From positions 1 through 64,000 of the forward strand of contig NZ_QPIW01000026.1 in NCBI RefSeq assembly GCF_003339505.1: a stretch of 64,000 nt of DNA. Direction: 5' to 3'. The translations under genes and the position numbers were made by a program. Below are positions 18,073-27,064 of this stretch, in pieces. Below the pieces are notes generated by a model, which was not told the origin of the DNA, did no database searches, and saw only the letters and a program-made list of their open reading frames with translations. Each line of letters starts with the position of its first letter. Within the stretch, counting starts at the first letter, position 1. Origin of the DNA: Runella aurantiaca (lineage in GTDB: Bacteria > Bacteroidota > Bacteroidia > Cytophagales > Spirosomataceae).

Positions 18073-18387
18073 TCATTTTCCGCTTTTTTTGAATGTAAAT
18101 TGCTGTTGTTGCAGGTGTAGGTTTGCTTGTCTTAGCTGATTGATGGTATCTTTCATCAAAAAAATAACCTTATCCTGCGACAACTTAACGGCTTCGAGCG
18201 AGTCTTGTCGCAAAAGGGCTCGGTTCGTCATTTCTGTCATGTTGCGCTGCGCCATCCATTGGTAGAAGCAGACGAAAATCAAGCCCGCCAAAATGGCCAA
18301 AAAACTGATAACTGCGCTGCGTCGGTTGTGCTTTCCGCGCTGACGGTCGTACGTGTTGCCGTATCTCGGCAAAATTCGTGTCTTCAT
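18073..18387 (-). CDS. Small membrane-anchored coiled-coil protein
   Basis: A 104-residue protein I do not recognise. It has a basic N-terminus, one hydrophobic segment (about residues 26-42, VISFLAILAGLIFVCFY) and a Gln/Leu-rich C-terminal half that should form a coiled coil. The predicted topology puts the coiled coil outside the cytoplasm. It follows the histidine kinase gene on the same strand after 184 bases and precedes a good terminator, so it may be the last gene of the two-component operon. An overlapping frame (18185-18472) was rejected because its composition is poor. Confidence 0.55.
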   Translation of the reverse strand: MKTRILPRYGNTYDRQRGKHNRRSAVISFLAILAGLIFVCFYQWMAQRNMTEMTNRALLRQDSLEAVKLSQDKVIFLMKDTINQLRQANLHLQQQQFTFKKSGK

Positions 18388-18571
18388 TCAGAGCTGCGCA
18401 TTGAGAATACTTTATTGCGGCAGTTGCCACTGCGCCAATCGCTTGTATTACAATAGCAAAGAAACGGGGCAATCCTTAAGAACTTATGAAGGAATTATTA
18501 AAAAGTTACTAAAAATGAAGAAAATCTAAGACGTAAAAAACGAAGCTAGAGACGCGAAATCGGGGCAAAAA

Positions 18572-19945
18572 TCAATGGCGGTAGGGAATGAGTAAGGAGA
18601 AAAAAGTGGTTTGTGCGTTGGCGTCGGAAGTTACCTTAATGTTGCCGTTGTGCAGTTTGGCGATGCGCTCCACCAACGACAACCCCACGCCGTAGCCTTT
18701 GATAGTGGTTGTGCTGTCACTTCTGAAAAAGGGTTGAAATATGTACGGTAAATCTTTGGGTAAAATGACGGTTCCCGTATTTGTAAATCTGATTTCAACG
18801 TCAGTTTCCATCGGAAATACATCGACCGCTACGGTTGAATCGGGCGAAAACTTGCAGCCATTTTCCATCAGATTGACGATGGCGGTTTTCATCAGGTGGG
18901 CATTGGCTTTGACAATGAGCTGATTGTCGTCTTCAATGGTGCTCAGCATTCGGACTTGCACTTGGTACGAAGGCTCGGCTTTGAGCAATAAATCACGAGC
19001 TTCCCAGATGATTTCGTCAATCCGGACGTCGTTGTAAATCAAACTGCGGTTTTGGTCATTTACTTTGGCCAGTTCCAGCAGTGTTTCTGAGAGTTGACCC
19101 AAATCCCGAATATCCTCTCGTATAGATAGCAGCGTTTGTCGGTATTCGGCTTCGGTTCGTTCTTTGAGCAGGGTCACGTCGAGTTGTGCCCCAATGCGCA
19201 TAAGGGGGTTTTTGAGTTCATGCGACACGTTGGAAATGAACAGGTTTTGTAGTCGAAACACCTCGCCGATGCGGTCCAGTAGTTTGTTGAACGTGCTGGT
19301 CAGTTGCCCCACTTCGTCGCGAGGGTTTTGGACGGTCAGGCGTTGCTCCATGAGCTTAGGATAAATTTGATTTACCTGTCCGATGGCATTGGAAACGGGT
19401 TTCATGGCCTGACCCGCAAAATACCAGCCCGCAACAATCACCAACCCAATCACACCAAAGTACATTCCCGTCAAAATTCGCCATAGACTGCGCAGTTCAT
19501 CGTCGCCGTATTTATCTTCCGCCCCCGCAATACATATGACACGGTTGAAGCGGTCGGTGTACACAATTCCGATAATTTTAGCTTTTCCTTCCGAAAACTG
19601 AACTTCTTTTTCGAGCCGTATTTGGTCGAGAAGTTCGGGGGTGAGGGTGTAGTAAAGGGTCTCATTGCTGGTGTAAAGTTCTTCATTTTTGTGGTCATAA
19701 ATCGTCAAGTTTTCGTTGTGAAGTACGTCGTAGTTGGTCTTGTCAATCTTTCTAAGGAGTTTAGAGTCAACGCCTTCTACTTTTACCAATAGCTCACAGG
19801 TAGTGATGGCTTTGTGCCGCAACCGTTTGTAGAATTCCTGCTCTACATAGGTCATTCGTATCAAATAAATGATGATAAATGCCATCAGCATAATGGCCGA
19901 TACCAGCAATGCGAATTGTGCGGTGAGCTTGGTCCGAATCTGCAT
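18572..19945 (-). CDS. Sensor histidine kinase
   Basis: A 457-residue membrane kinase. Two transmembrane segments (about 9-31 and 160-182) flank a periplasmic sensor part, followed by a HAMP-like linker, the H-box SHELKNPL with phospho-accepting His242, an N-box NLMENGCKFSP, and the G-box GYGVGLSLVERIAKLHNGN. The start codon touches the response regulator stop without any gap (stop 19946-19948, start 19943-19945), so the two are co-translated. It is likely to phosphorylate the adjacent OmpR-type regulator. The signal sensed is unknown. The neighbouring L,D-transpeptidases suggest a link to the envelope, which is only inference. Confidence 0.93.
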   Translation of the reverse strand: MQIRTKLTAQFALLVSAIMLMAFIIIYLIRMTYVEQEFYKRLRHKAITTCELLVKVEGVDSKLLRKIDKTNYDVLHNENLTIYDHKNEELYTSNETLYYTLTPELLDQIRLEKEVQFSEGKAKIIGIVYTDRFNRVICIAGAEDKYGDDELRSLWRILTGMYFGVIGLVIVAGWYFAGQAMKPVSNAIGQVNQIYPKLMEQRLTVQNPRDEVGQLTSTFNKLLDRIGEVFRLQNLFISNVSHELKNPLMRIGAQLDVTLLKERTEAEYRQTLLSIREDIRDLGQLSETLLELAKVNDQNRSLIYNDVRIDEIIWEARDLLLKAEPSYQVQVRMLSTIEDDNQLIVKANAHLMKTAIVNLMENGCKFSPDSTVAVDVFPMETDVEIRFTNTGTVILPKDLPYIFQPFFRSDSTTTIKGYGVGLSLVERIAKLHNGNIKVTSDANAQTTFFSLLIPYRH

Positions 19946-20626
19946 TTATGCCTCCTGTTTGAGCACGTAGCCTACGCCATAGTGCGTGTGGATGAGTTTG
20001 ACGGGAAAATCTCGGTCAATTTTTTTGCGCAAAAGGGTGATATATACTTCGATAATGTTGGTGCCCGTATCGAAACGAATGTCCCAGATTTTTTCGGCAA
20101 TGTCTACTTTCGACAGAACCCTTTCGGCGTTGCGGAGCAAAAATTCGAGGAGGGCGTATTCTTTCCCCGTCAAATCGATGCGTTGGCTACCGCGCGTTAT
20201 TTCGCGGGTGGTAAGGTTCATTTCGAGGTCGGCGTAGCGGAGCACATTCGCGGTGACTGGCTCAGACTGAACTCGTTTGGTGACGACCTTGATGCGGGCC
20301 AATAACTCCAAAAAATCAAACGGTTTGACCAAATAATCGTCGGCGCCTGCATCGAAGCCCACGAGCTTTTCTTCCAACGCCCCCAGGGCGGTCAGCATGA
20401 TAAACGGGGTACGAACGCCCGCACTTCGGAGTTCACGGCAAAGCTGCACGCCGTTGATGCCCGGAATGATAATATCAGAGACGATGACGAAGTAGTCATT
20501 TCGACGGGCAAGCAGTTTTCCAATTGTGCCATCGTAGGCAATATCTACCTCATATCCGTTCTCTTCGAGGCCTTTACGCAGCGATTGAATGATTTTTATA
20601 TCGTCTTCAATTAAAAGAATTTTCAT
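19946..20626 (-). CDS. OmpR-family response regulator
   Basis: I prefer the ATG at 20626 (226 residues, MKILLIEDDIKI), since the 16 extra residues of the longer frame are not part of a receiver domain. The receiver has Asp8-Asp9, phospho-acceptor Asp51 (VIVSDIIIPG), the Thr in MLTALG and the Lys in LVKPFDFLELLARI. The second half is a winged helix DNA-binding domain with the LTGKEYALLEFLLRN and DTGTNIIEVYITLLRKKID pattern of OmpR/PhoB regulators. It is the first gene of an operon with the kinase and possibly the 104-residue membrane protein. It is divergent from an L,D-transpeptidase gene across 222 bases, a natural place for its binding sites. Confidence 0.94.
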   Translation of the reverse strand: MKILLIEDDIKIIQSLRKGLEENGYEVDIAYDGTIGKLLARRNDYFVIVSDIIIPGINGVQLCRELRSAGVRTPFIMLTALGALEEKLVGFDAGADDYLVKPFDFLELLARIKVVTKRVQSEPVTANVLRYADLEMNLTTREITRGSQRIDLTGKEYALLEFLLRNAERVLSKVDIAEKIWDIRFDTGTNIIEVYITLLRKKIDRDFPVKLIHTHYGVGYVLKQEA

Positions 20627-20784
20627 GCAAAAGGAATTGAATTTATAGAAGCGTGTGTGAAGATTTATCGTCAAAATTAAGCCAGAACCATCAATCTTAA
20701 ACTATTTTTATACAGAAATCAAACACCTACGCGTTGGAGTCTATGATGGGTAGATGGAACCAAACCCACCAAAAGCGGTGTTTT

Positions 20785-20819
20785 TTTGAAACCGTCGTGA
20801 AAGAATAAACGTAAATTTG
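20785..20819 (+). promoter_or_regulatory. Candidate Bacteroidota promoter for L,D-transpeptidase
   Basis: A TTTG at 20785-20788 and TAAATTTG at 20812-20819 match the Bacteroidota -33 and -7 elements, with a 23-base spacer, slightly longer than the usual 19-21. The start codon follows 29 bases later. Confidence 0.35.
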
Positions 20820-20848
20820 TGAAGTAAAAACTTAAAAGAGAATAACGG

Positions 20849-21640
20849 ATGAAAAATGTGTTGCTGGTAGTGAGCGCCTGTGTAACGGCCTTTGTGGCGT
20901 TGGTTGGTTTTCAAAAGTTAGAACATCCTTTACAATTTTCTCAATTTACTACCCAACATTTGGTAGATACTACGCAACAAAAACCCGATTCTCTGCCCCA
21001 ATGGCAACGGGTCTATCAATCGCTCCGCCTCAAAGAAGCAGGCCTCTCTCTCGAAGGTTTTCGGTACGCATGGGCGGGTTTTCAAAAAGAAAAGTTTACA
21101 AAATCTATTCTTGCCATTGCCGATTTTAGCCAATCTTCCCGCCACAAACGTTTGTACGTGATTGACTTAAAGGAAAATAAACTTTTGTACAATACCTATG
21201 TGGCGCACGGCCGCAATTCGGGTGAGGAGTTTGCCCGTCAATTTTCCAACAAAAATTCTTCTTACCAATCTAGCTTGGGCTTTTACCGCGCGTTGAGCAC
21301 CTACCACGGCAAGCACGGACTGTCGCTAAAATTGCAGGGATTGGAAGAAAATATCAATCACCGCGCGCTGGAGCGGGCTATTGTGATGCACGGCGCCGAC
21401 TACGTGAGCGAGGAGTTTATTCGGCGTACGGGCCGCTTGGGGCGCAGTCAAGGCTGCCCCGCCGTATCGGTAGACGATACCAAAAAACTCATTCCGCTGC
21501 TGTGCAATGGCGCGGGGCTGTTTTTGTATTATCCTGATAATTCCTATCTCAAAAACTCAAAACTATTGGCGGGTTTGGACGAAGAAACTCAAACGGATTT
21601 TCGCTCCCAACCGTACACGTCGTTGAAAAACACCAACTGA
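20849..21640 (+). CDS. Murein L,D-transpeptidase catalytic domain protein (YkuD_2 type)
   Basis: A 263-residue protein with an N-terminal membrane segment or signal peptide. It has the layout of the murein L,D-transpeptidase catalytic domain family: YVIDLKENKLLYNTYVAHGR, the IVMHGADYVSEEF histidine, and GRSQGCPAVS with nucleophile Cys203. Such enzymes cross-link peptidoglycan through 3-3 bonds or attach proteins to it in the periplasm. It is divergent from the OmpR-type regulator and its 3' end overlaps, on the opposite strand, the 3' end of a second, differently built L,D-transpeptidase by 52 bases. Confidence 0.88.
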   Translation: MKNVLLVVSACVTAFVALVGFQKLEHPLQFSQFTTQHLVDTTQQKPDSLPQWQRVYQSLRLKEAGLSLEGFRYAWAGFQKEKFTKSILAIADFSQSSRHKRLYVIDLKENKLLYNTYVAHGRNSGEEFARQFSNKNSSYQSSLGFYRALSTYHGKHGLSLKLQGLEENINHRALERAIVMHGADYVSEEFIRRTGRLGRSQGCPAVSVDDTKKLIPLLCNGAGLFLYYPDNSYLKNSKLLAGLDEETQTDFRSQPYTSLKNTN

Positions 21641-22752
21641 CCCGCATCGTTGATGTCGGCCCCTAAATACAGAATAAATACGGGCACTTTTTGCTTTAAC
21701 TTATCCGATTTGGGCTTCTGATTGGTGACAGGTTCATTGATAAAATCGTCGTCCAATAGGTGTTCTCCCGCCAAAAAATTGGCCAATTGCGCGGGGCTTT
21801 GCAACCGCACACAACCGTGGCTTCGCCAGCGTTGGTCGCTGACAAAAAGGGTGCGAACATTGGTGTCGTGCAAATAAATTGCGAGCGGGTTTTTGATGTT
21901 TACTTTCATCAAACCCAGAGAATTATCTTCTCCGTTGTCTTGCCGAAAACGATACGGAAAATTGTCTTCCGAAATTTCGTCCCAGTTGATGGAGTGGGCG
22001 TCTACGCTATCGCCTTTGGTATCAATGACGGCCATTCCGTTGTCTTCCAAATAGTCTTCATCCTCCCTGATTTTTGGCAACATTTCCCGGAGGGCAATGT
22101 TGGTCGGGACGTTCCAATATGGATACATAATGATGTTGGTGGCGTAGGTATCAATGCCCGGCGTGGGAGAGTCCGCTTTGCCCACAATCACCCGCATACT
22201 CAGTTTTTGGGCACCCGTTGAGTCAAATCCTTTCAAATACGCACCACGCGTGTTGACCAGCACCATGCGTTCCGCTCCTTGCGCCTGTCGGTTCATCCAA
22301 CGGTAGGCATTGAGCGATTCGGCAATGATGGCGGCGCTGTCGGCCTGTCCGTTTTTGATAAATCGGGCGTAGTGGTTTTTTAGTTGAGAATAAACGGGGA
22401 ATGAAGGCTCTAAACGCGCCAGCACGTCGTCAATGTTTTTGTTTTTACCTTCCACTACGTCCCAAGCCACTTCACGAATTCGGGCCGAATCGGGGAGTAA
22501 AACCTTTGCAGTATAGCGAATATAGCGCGGTTTGTGGCCATAACTGATTTCTTCCAATAGTCCCAAAGGGCCTTTTTTAGCGGCCCGTGCGGTATCAATT
22601 CCGATGGCGTGAGAATAGCTAAGCAGCGCTGCGTACGTCTTTTGGTCTTGTAACTTTTCCAGCAATAATTCTTCGGTTCTTTCGGGCTTACGACAACTGT
22701 TAAAGATAAAAATAGAAAGCGAAAATAGGGTGTATCGAATGATTGGTTTCAT
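21589..22752 (-). CDS. L,D-transpeptidase lipoprotein (LdtD/YcbB type)
   Basis: I prefer the ATG at 22752 (387 residues), which gives a lipoprotein signal with Cys20 (FIFNSCRKPE). An N-terminal scaffold region precedes the catalytic YkuD domain, in which MVLVNTRGAYLKGF begins the fold, YLHDT carries the His, and SHGCVRL carries His312 and nucleophile Cys314. It lacks an obvious peptidoglycan-binding domain between scaffold and catalytic part. It should act on peptidoglycan at the outer membrane's inner face. It overlaps the end of the convergent YkuD_2-type gene by 52 bases; two transpeptidases of different subfamily in this position may be co-regulated. Confidence 0.88.
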   Translation of the reverse strand: MKPIIRYTLFSLSIFIFNSCRKPERTEELLLEKLQDQKTYAALLSYSHAIGIDTARAAKKGPLGLLEEISYGHKPRYIRYTAKVLLPDSARIREVAWDVVEGKNKNIDDVLARLEPSFPVYSQLKNHYARFIKNGQADSAAIIAESLNAYRWMNRQAQGAERMVLVNTRGAYLKGFDSTGAQKLSMRVIVGKADSPTPGIDTYATNIIMYPYWNVPTNIALREMLPKIREDEDYLEDNGMAVIDTKGDSVDAHSINWDEISEDNFPYRFRQDNGEDNSLGLMKVNIKNPLAIYLHDTNVRTLFVSDQRWRSHGCVRLQSPAQLANFLAGEHLLDDDFINEPVTNQKPKSDKLKQKVPVFILYLGADINDAGQLVFFNDVYGWERKSV

Positions 22753-22944
22753 AAAAGAGCGAGTTGCTTGAGTAGAATGCACTCGTTTAAATAGTCATGC
22801 CAATACAAGTAAATATAGATTAAAAGGCTGATGATGAGTTGGCTGTATTTCTTGTGTTTAAGGTATTATATGCGGGAATAAACAATGTGGGTAATTATTT
22901 CTACACTTTTCGAATAAGGGAATTTTGTAAATAGGGCAAAAAAA

Positions 22945-22966
22945 TGCCATGCTTTGGGGCATGGCA
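22945..22966 (-). terminator. Rho-independent terminator
   Basis: Arms tgccatgc (22945-22952) and gcatggca (22959-22966) form a perfect 8-bp stem with loop tttggg. On the minus strand a run of seven Ts follows (plus-strand A-run at 22938-22944). It closes the 22993-23493 gene. The remaining spacer to 22753 holds nothing I recognise. Confidence 0.75.
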
Positions 22967-22992
22967 CATCGTATTTGGGGATGAATAATGGC

Positions 22993-23493
22993 TCAGGAGG
23001 CTTGCTGCGCTGCAAAATAGCGTTTAAGCCATGTGGCATCAGCGCGTACTTTCCAGCGTTTCATCCATTGCGATTTTGTGGTAACGGTATTGTCAAAGAC
23101 GGTAGTGTCAGGAGCTAATTCTTCGGCGTTGACCGCGCTTTTAATGCCCGATACTGGGATGCTTTGAAGTTCTCCTCGGTCGTCAATGTACATCAACGAG
23201 CGGTCGAAAAAGTCGACGCCCAAACGCGGGCCGATTTCCTGCAACCAATGAACAGATTTGTCGATAGAACAGCCACTTGGCAGCTCTTTGCTTTCATCCA
23301 CGGCAATGACAACAAACCGATTATGGAAGATTTTTCCCGACGCTGTGAGCTTCAGGCCGTGGGCTTCCCACTCGTCCAAGGCGGCTTTGAGGGTTTCGGT
23401 AAGTGTGCCAACTTCGTCGTTGGTCAGCGGGCGATTTGCCTGATAAATCCAGACGCGCGCTTCAAAATCTATTTGATCGAAAGGAATGTACAT
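22993..23493 (-). CDS. Conserved Bacteroidota protein of unknown function
   Basis: A 166-residue soluble protein without signal peptide or membrane segment. It begins MYIPFDQIDFEARVWIYQAN and has a hydrophobic core pattern typical of an alpha/beta fold; the sequence FVVIAVDESKELPSGCSIDK is the most motif-like part. Homologues in databases often bear the label 'ABC transporter ATPase', but no Walker A or B motif is present, so that name should not be trusted. It follows the CCG-domain Fe-S gene on the same strand after 159 bases and ends at a strong terminator. Function unknown. Confidence 0.7.
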   Translation of the reverse strand: MYIPFDQIDFEARVWIYQANRPLTNDEVGTLTETLKAALDEWEAHGLKLTASGKIFHNRFVVIAVDESKELPSGCSIDKSVHWLQEIGPRLGVDFFDRSLMYIDDRGELQSIPVSGIKSAVNAEELAPDTTVFDNTVTTKSQWMKRWKVRADATWLKRYFAAQQAS

Positions 23494-23652
23494 TGGTGAA
23501 TGGTAATTAGTGAATGGTGATTAGTGAATTAGTGATTGGTGAATTATGGTTGTTAAGTGTGGTAACAGATTGTCAAGTTGTTGACTACCAGTTAATAAAC
23601 ATCCACTTCATGTCTATTGCATGACTACCTAATGACTATTTCACTAACTTTC

Positions 23653-24444
23653 TTATAAACCTTCGGCCTGCGCCACAAGTTCCGCCAAGTCGAAGACTTT
23701 GACGGAGCCTTCTTTTTCTTTGTTTTTAACGCCGTCGCTCATCATCACCATACAAAATGGGCAACCCACCGCAATCGTGTCGGCGCCCGTGGCGAGGGCT
23801 TCTTCAATGCGTTCAATGTTGACGTCTTTTTTCCCTTTTTCGGGTTCTTTAAACATCTGTGCCCCACCCGCGCCGCAGCAAAGTCCTTTGGCTTTGGAGC
23901 GTTTCATTTCAATCAAATCGGCATCTAGGGCTTCCAAAACCGCGCGGGGTGCCTCGTATACATCGTTGGCGCGGCCGAGGTAGCACGAATCATGAAACGT
24001 GATTTTACGGCCTTTGAACGTACCGCCCCCTTCGATTTTTACTTTGCCCGCGTTGATGAGTTGTTGCAGAAATTCCGAATGGTGAATCACTTCGTAGTTG
24101 CCGCCGAGGTCAGGGTATTCGTTTTTGAGGGTGTTGAAGCAATGCGGGCAAGCCGTCACGATTTTTTTGATGCCGTACATATCCAACACCTGAATGTTGG
24201 CCATGGCCTGCATTTGAAACAAAAACTCATTGCCCGCACGGCGGGCGGGGTCGCCAGTGCAGCCTTCTTCGGTGCCCAGCACGGCAAATTTTATCCCTAC
24301 TTTGTTCAGGATTTTGACAAAAGCAATGGTCACTTTTTTATAACGGTCGTCGAAGGAGCCCGCGCAGCCGACCCAAAACAACACTTCGGGGGTTTCGCCA
24401 GCGGCGGCCATTTCGGCCATGGTTGGTACTTTCAGTTCGCTCAT
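23653..24444 (-). CDS. CCG-domain Fe-S oxidoreductase subunit
   Basis: A 263-residue protein with two cysteine-rich CCG domains: the first uses Cys27, Cys62, Cys99 and Cys102 (ACPHCFNTLK), the second Cys154, Cys189-Cys190 (GLCCGAGGAQMF) and a late GCPFCMVMM. This is the pattern of heterodisulfide reductase subunit B, LutA and the C-terminal part of GlpC, which bind an unusual iron-sulfur cluster and transfer electrons. In Bacteroidota this gene usually sits beside a larger 4Fe-4S membrane protein; that partner is not here. Cytoplasmic, no signal peptide. The electron donor is unknown. Confidence 0.88.
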   Translation of the reverse strand: MSELKVPTMAEMAAAGETPEVLFWVGCAGSFDDRYKKVTIAFVKILNKVGIKFAVLGTEEGCTGDPARRAGNEFLFQMQAMANIQVLDMYGIKKIVTACPHCFNTLKNEYPDLGGNYEVIHHSEFLQQLINAGKVKIEGGGTFKGRKITFHDSCYLGRANDVYEAPRAVLEALDADLIEMKRSKAKGLCCGAGGAQMFKEPEKGKKDVNIERIEEALATGADTIAVGCPFCMVMMSDGVKNKEKEGSVKVFDLAELVAQAEGL

Positions 24445-24708
24445 TGATTTTTAGAATTGATGAAAAAAAGTGAGGGGCTTGGTTTGATAAAGGTTAAAGT
24501 ACAAAAGCCACACCGTGTGATTTACGCTTATTTTTCCTCTTCAAAACGCACGATGGAGGAACCTCAGAAAAAAGTAAAAATAGGCGTAATTTGTTTTTTT
24601 GAAGCACGGTGAATGCGGTTATTTCACTAATCATTTGGATTTTTACCGATGCAAAGTCGGTAATTCTCCAAAATTTTCCAATGTTTGTCTAAAGATTCAA
24701 TTTAACAA
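24445..24708. other. Spacer upstream of ppa and Fe-S gene
   Basis: This 264-base divergent region shows no ORF and no clear TAnnTTTG promoter that I could place with confidence. It must hold the promoters of both divergent genes. Confidence 0.4.
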
Positions 24709-25326
24709 ATGAAAACAGTCTATAAATCGCACCCTTGGCACGGAATCCCCATCGGGGAAAAGGCCCCCGAAGTCGTTACAACCTTTATTGAAATTGTACC
24801 GACCGACACGGTTAAATACGAAATTGATAAACTGACGGGTTACCTGAAAATTGACCGCCCTCAGAAATACTCAAATATTGTTCCGGCGCTGTACGGTTTT
24901 GTGCCCAAGACCTACTGCGGCGATGCCATCGCAGAGTTTGCCCGTCAGCAGTCGGGTCGTAGCGACATCAAAGAAGGCGACGGCGACCCGCTTGATATTT
25001 GCGTGCTTTGCGAAAGCACCATTCCCCACGGTGACATCATTTGTCAGGCCATTCCCATCGGCGGTTTGCGGCTGATTGACAAAGGCGAGGCCGACGATAA
25101 AATCATTGCGGTGTTGAAAGACGACCTGTTGTACGGAAAATACAAAGACATCGCGGATTTGCCCCAAAGTGTTGTGAACCGTTTGCAACACTACTTTTTG
25201 ACGTATAAGAACTTACCCGGCGAGCCGATGACCTGCGAAATCGCCAACGTGTATGGTAGAGAAGAAGCCCACGAGGTGATTCGTAAATCCATCACTGACT
25301 ATTTGAATAACTTCGGGATGTTGTAA
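24709..25326 (+). CDS. ppa: Inorganic pyrophosphatase, family I
   Basis: A 205-residue soluble pyrophosphatase. The metal-binding signature DGDPLDICVL is at residues 91-100 with Asp91, Asp93 and Asp96. KYEIDKLTGYLKIDRP and YGFVP upstream and GEADDKIIAVLKDD downstream complete the active site. It hydrolyses PPi to two phosphates and drives nucleic acid and activation reactions in the cytoplasm. Somewhat longer than the 175-residue Escherichia coli enzyme, because of extra residues between YGFVP and the DGDPLD motif. It stands alone; the next gene is an unknown protein 81 bases downstream. Confidence 0.95.
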   Translation: MKTVYKSHPWHGIPIGEKAPEVVTTFIEIVPTDTVKYEIDKLTGYLKIDRPQKYSNIVPALYGFVPKTYCGDAIAEFARQQSGRSDIKEGDGDPLDICVLCESTIPHGDIICQAIPIGGLRLIDKGEADDKIIAVLKDDLLYGKYKDIADLPQSVVNRLQHYFLTYKNLPGEPMTCEIANVYGREEAHEVIRKSITDYLNNFGML

Positions 25327-25407
25327 ATGACAACTGCCTGTGCTTCTGGGAAGTGACCTATTGGAAAGTGCTAAGTCTAATTTGCACAACCAATCGGTTA
25401 TTTTCCC

Positions 25408-25956
25408 ATGAAGCAATCCATCGTTGATATAAATAATTTTTACCAAGCGCCGGAGTTTTCCGTTTGTGTGAGTGAAGCAACCAATGAATCGTTTGATAAA
25501 ATAAAACAAGTATTGGAGTTGTCACTTGAATGTTTGTCGGTTTGCATCGCCAAACAAATGACTTACAGCATCGGCAAACAAATCGCGACTGGCAAAATTA
25601 TGAAAGCGGTGGTTGACAGTGAGTGTTTTGAACGTTTGCCTACGGCAGAGTTTCTGCATGAAATGTCTCTCAAAGGAGACCAAATGTTAGCGGGCATGTT
25701 GCCCAGTCAGAAAAGCGCCATCGTGGGTATTATTGTAGGACATACAAAAGTGAGAACCGCAACGGCTTCATTTTTAGTGGGAATAATGGTTTATCTTTTG
25801 GTGGCCTACATTCAAAAAGAGGCGTATACCCGTAAATGGGACGTTCAGGAACTCTCTTTTTTTCTTTATCAACTTGTTGACGTTGACATGACTACCCAAC
25901 TAAATCAAAAGGATTTAGAAACCTTGGGAGTATCTTCACTTTTTATTAAATCTTAG
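25408..25956 (+). CDS. Unknown protein with one hydrophobic segment
   Basis: A 182-residue protein not recognised. Around residues 103-131 there is a hydrophobic stretch (VGIIVGHTKVRTATASFLVG and following), probably one membrane helix. The N-terminal 90 residues are helical and contain several cysteines. The pattern of helices followed by a membrane-like segment resembles DUF937-type proteins faintly, but I cannot confirm this. It follows ppa on the same strand after 81 bases and is convergent with the alpha/beta hydrolase only 15 bases away. Confidence 0.6.
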   Translation: MKQSIVDINNFYQAPEFSVCVSEATNESFDKIKQVLELSLECLSVCIAKQMTYSIGKQIATGKIMKAVVDSECFERLPTAEFLHEMSLKGDQMLAGMLPSQKSAIVGIIVGHTKVRTATASFLVGIMVYLLVAYIQKEAYTRKWDVQELSFFLYQLVDVDMTTQLNQKDLETLGVSSLFIKS

Positions 25957-25971
25957 ATTTTTTTGCTTTTA

Positions 25972-26952
25972 TCATTTAAAGACGATTTCCTTTAAAAAAA
26001 TGTCTGTTTCGCGAAATACGCCTTCCAAGTCTTTGGAAGTAAAATGCGATGCAATAACGTGCTCACCCGCATTGGGAAACGCCACTTTTCGCTTCTGAGC
26101 AGCAGGAGTCCCCAGTTCATCAAAGGCTTTGAGCATGGCTTCTACCGACACTACTTTGTCTTGATTTTCTTCATCTTTGTAATAGTACGCCATAAAAACG
26201 GGCATCTTTATTTTGGCAAATGTTTCTGGTTTTACGATGGCGTCCATCGTCTGTTGCAGCGTCATAACCCCGTTGGTATGGTAGCGCGTTAGCCAGTAAT
26301 TGGCGCGCTCGGGGGTATAATGCGTGAGGTCGCGGTGGGAGCCGCTCAACAGTTGCAACAATTGCTTGCCCCAAGGCCCCGTTGCCACTTCCAATCCATT
26401 GACTTTGAAGCAAGGCGAATACAGCACAAGTGCTTTGATGTCAGGATGTTCGGAGGCAATGTAAGAACTGAGTAATCCACCTGCCGAGCAACCTATGACA
26501 ATAACACTGTCGCCGAGGGATTTGGCTACGGCAATGGCGTATTTTGCGCTGGATAAAAAGTTTTCGGGGGTTAGGTTTTGAAACGCGTCGGGACTTTTTA
26601 CGCCAGCATCGTAGAGGCGAGCGAGGTAGAGATTACACCCGTATTTTTGGGCTAGTTGCTTGTGTATCGGGTCGCCTTCCGCCCAACTGGCCCCAAAACC
26701 GTGGATATAGACCATGCTGTACTTGGTTTTTTGCTTTTTGGCGGTATCGGCCCAAATGATGCGGGCTTCGTTGTCGGGTTTAAGCTCAAACTGTGATTCG
26801 GTTTCTTGAATGTCTTTTTCAAGTTGGACAACATCAGTCGTCACGCTCGTGAGGGTAGGAGATAACATGGCTTTTTCGGGACGAGGGCCGATAAAATAAA
26901 TAATAACCAAGGCGACGAGCGTGATACCCGTCCATTTAAGGAATTTTTTCAT
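25972..26952 (-). CDS. Membrane-anchored alpha/beta hydrolase
   Basis: A 326-residue protein with an N-terminal hydrophobic helix (MKKFLKWTGITLVALVIIYF) that is either a signal anchor or signal peptide. The alpha/beta hydrolase core follows: YIHGFGAS as the oxyanion-hole HG motif, the elbow IGCSAGG with nucleophile Ser156, and a late GEHVIAS with the catalytic His. Carboxylesterase or lysophospholipase activity is possible; the substrate is not readable. It is an orphan gene divergent from the GH2 gene across 112 bases. Confidence 0.82.
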   Translation of the reverse strand: MKKFLKWTGITLVALVIIYFIGPRPEKAMLSPTLTSVTTDVVQLEKDIQETESQFELKPDNEARIIWADTAKKQKTKYSMVYIHGFGASWAEGDPIHKQLAQKYGCNLYLARLYDAGVKSPDAFQNLTPENFLSSAKYAIAVAKSLGDSVIVIGCSAGGLLSSYIASEHPDIKALVLYSPCFKVNGLEVATGPWGKQLLQLLSGSHRDLTHYTPERANYWLTRYHTNGVMTLQQTMDAIVKPETFAKIKMPVFMAYYYKDEENQDKVVSVEAMLKAFDELGTPAAQKRKVAFPNAGEHVIASHFTSKDLEGVFRETDIFLKEIVFK

Positions 26953-27064
26953 CCGGTTTTTAAAGGTTGATAGGAAGGTTACAAATGTAAGGAAAGCATT
27001 AGTTTAAGGGACAAAATTGCTTTAAATAATAGTTGTGATTATTTCATAAACATATCTATCCTAT

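Noticed and set aside
18185-18472. 95-codon ORF overlapping the small membrane protein
   Set aside because: Another frame of the same strand with no hydrophobic or coiled-coil pattern; the 104-residue frame is more plausible.
22993-23493. ABC transporter ATPase
   Set aside because: No Walker A, signature or Walker B motif.
23493-23546. ttggtgaatggtaattagtg-like tandem repeat
   Set aside because: Low-complexity drift with no fixed unit; text of this kind is common in spacers of many genomes.
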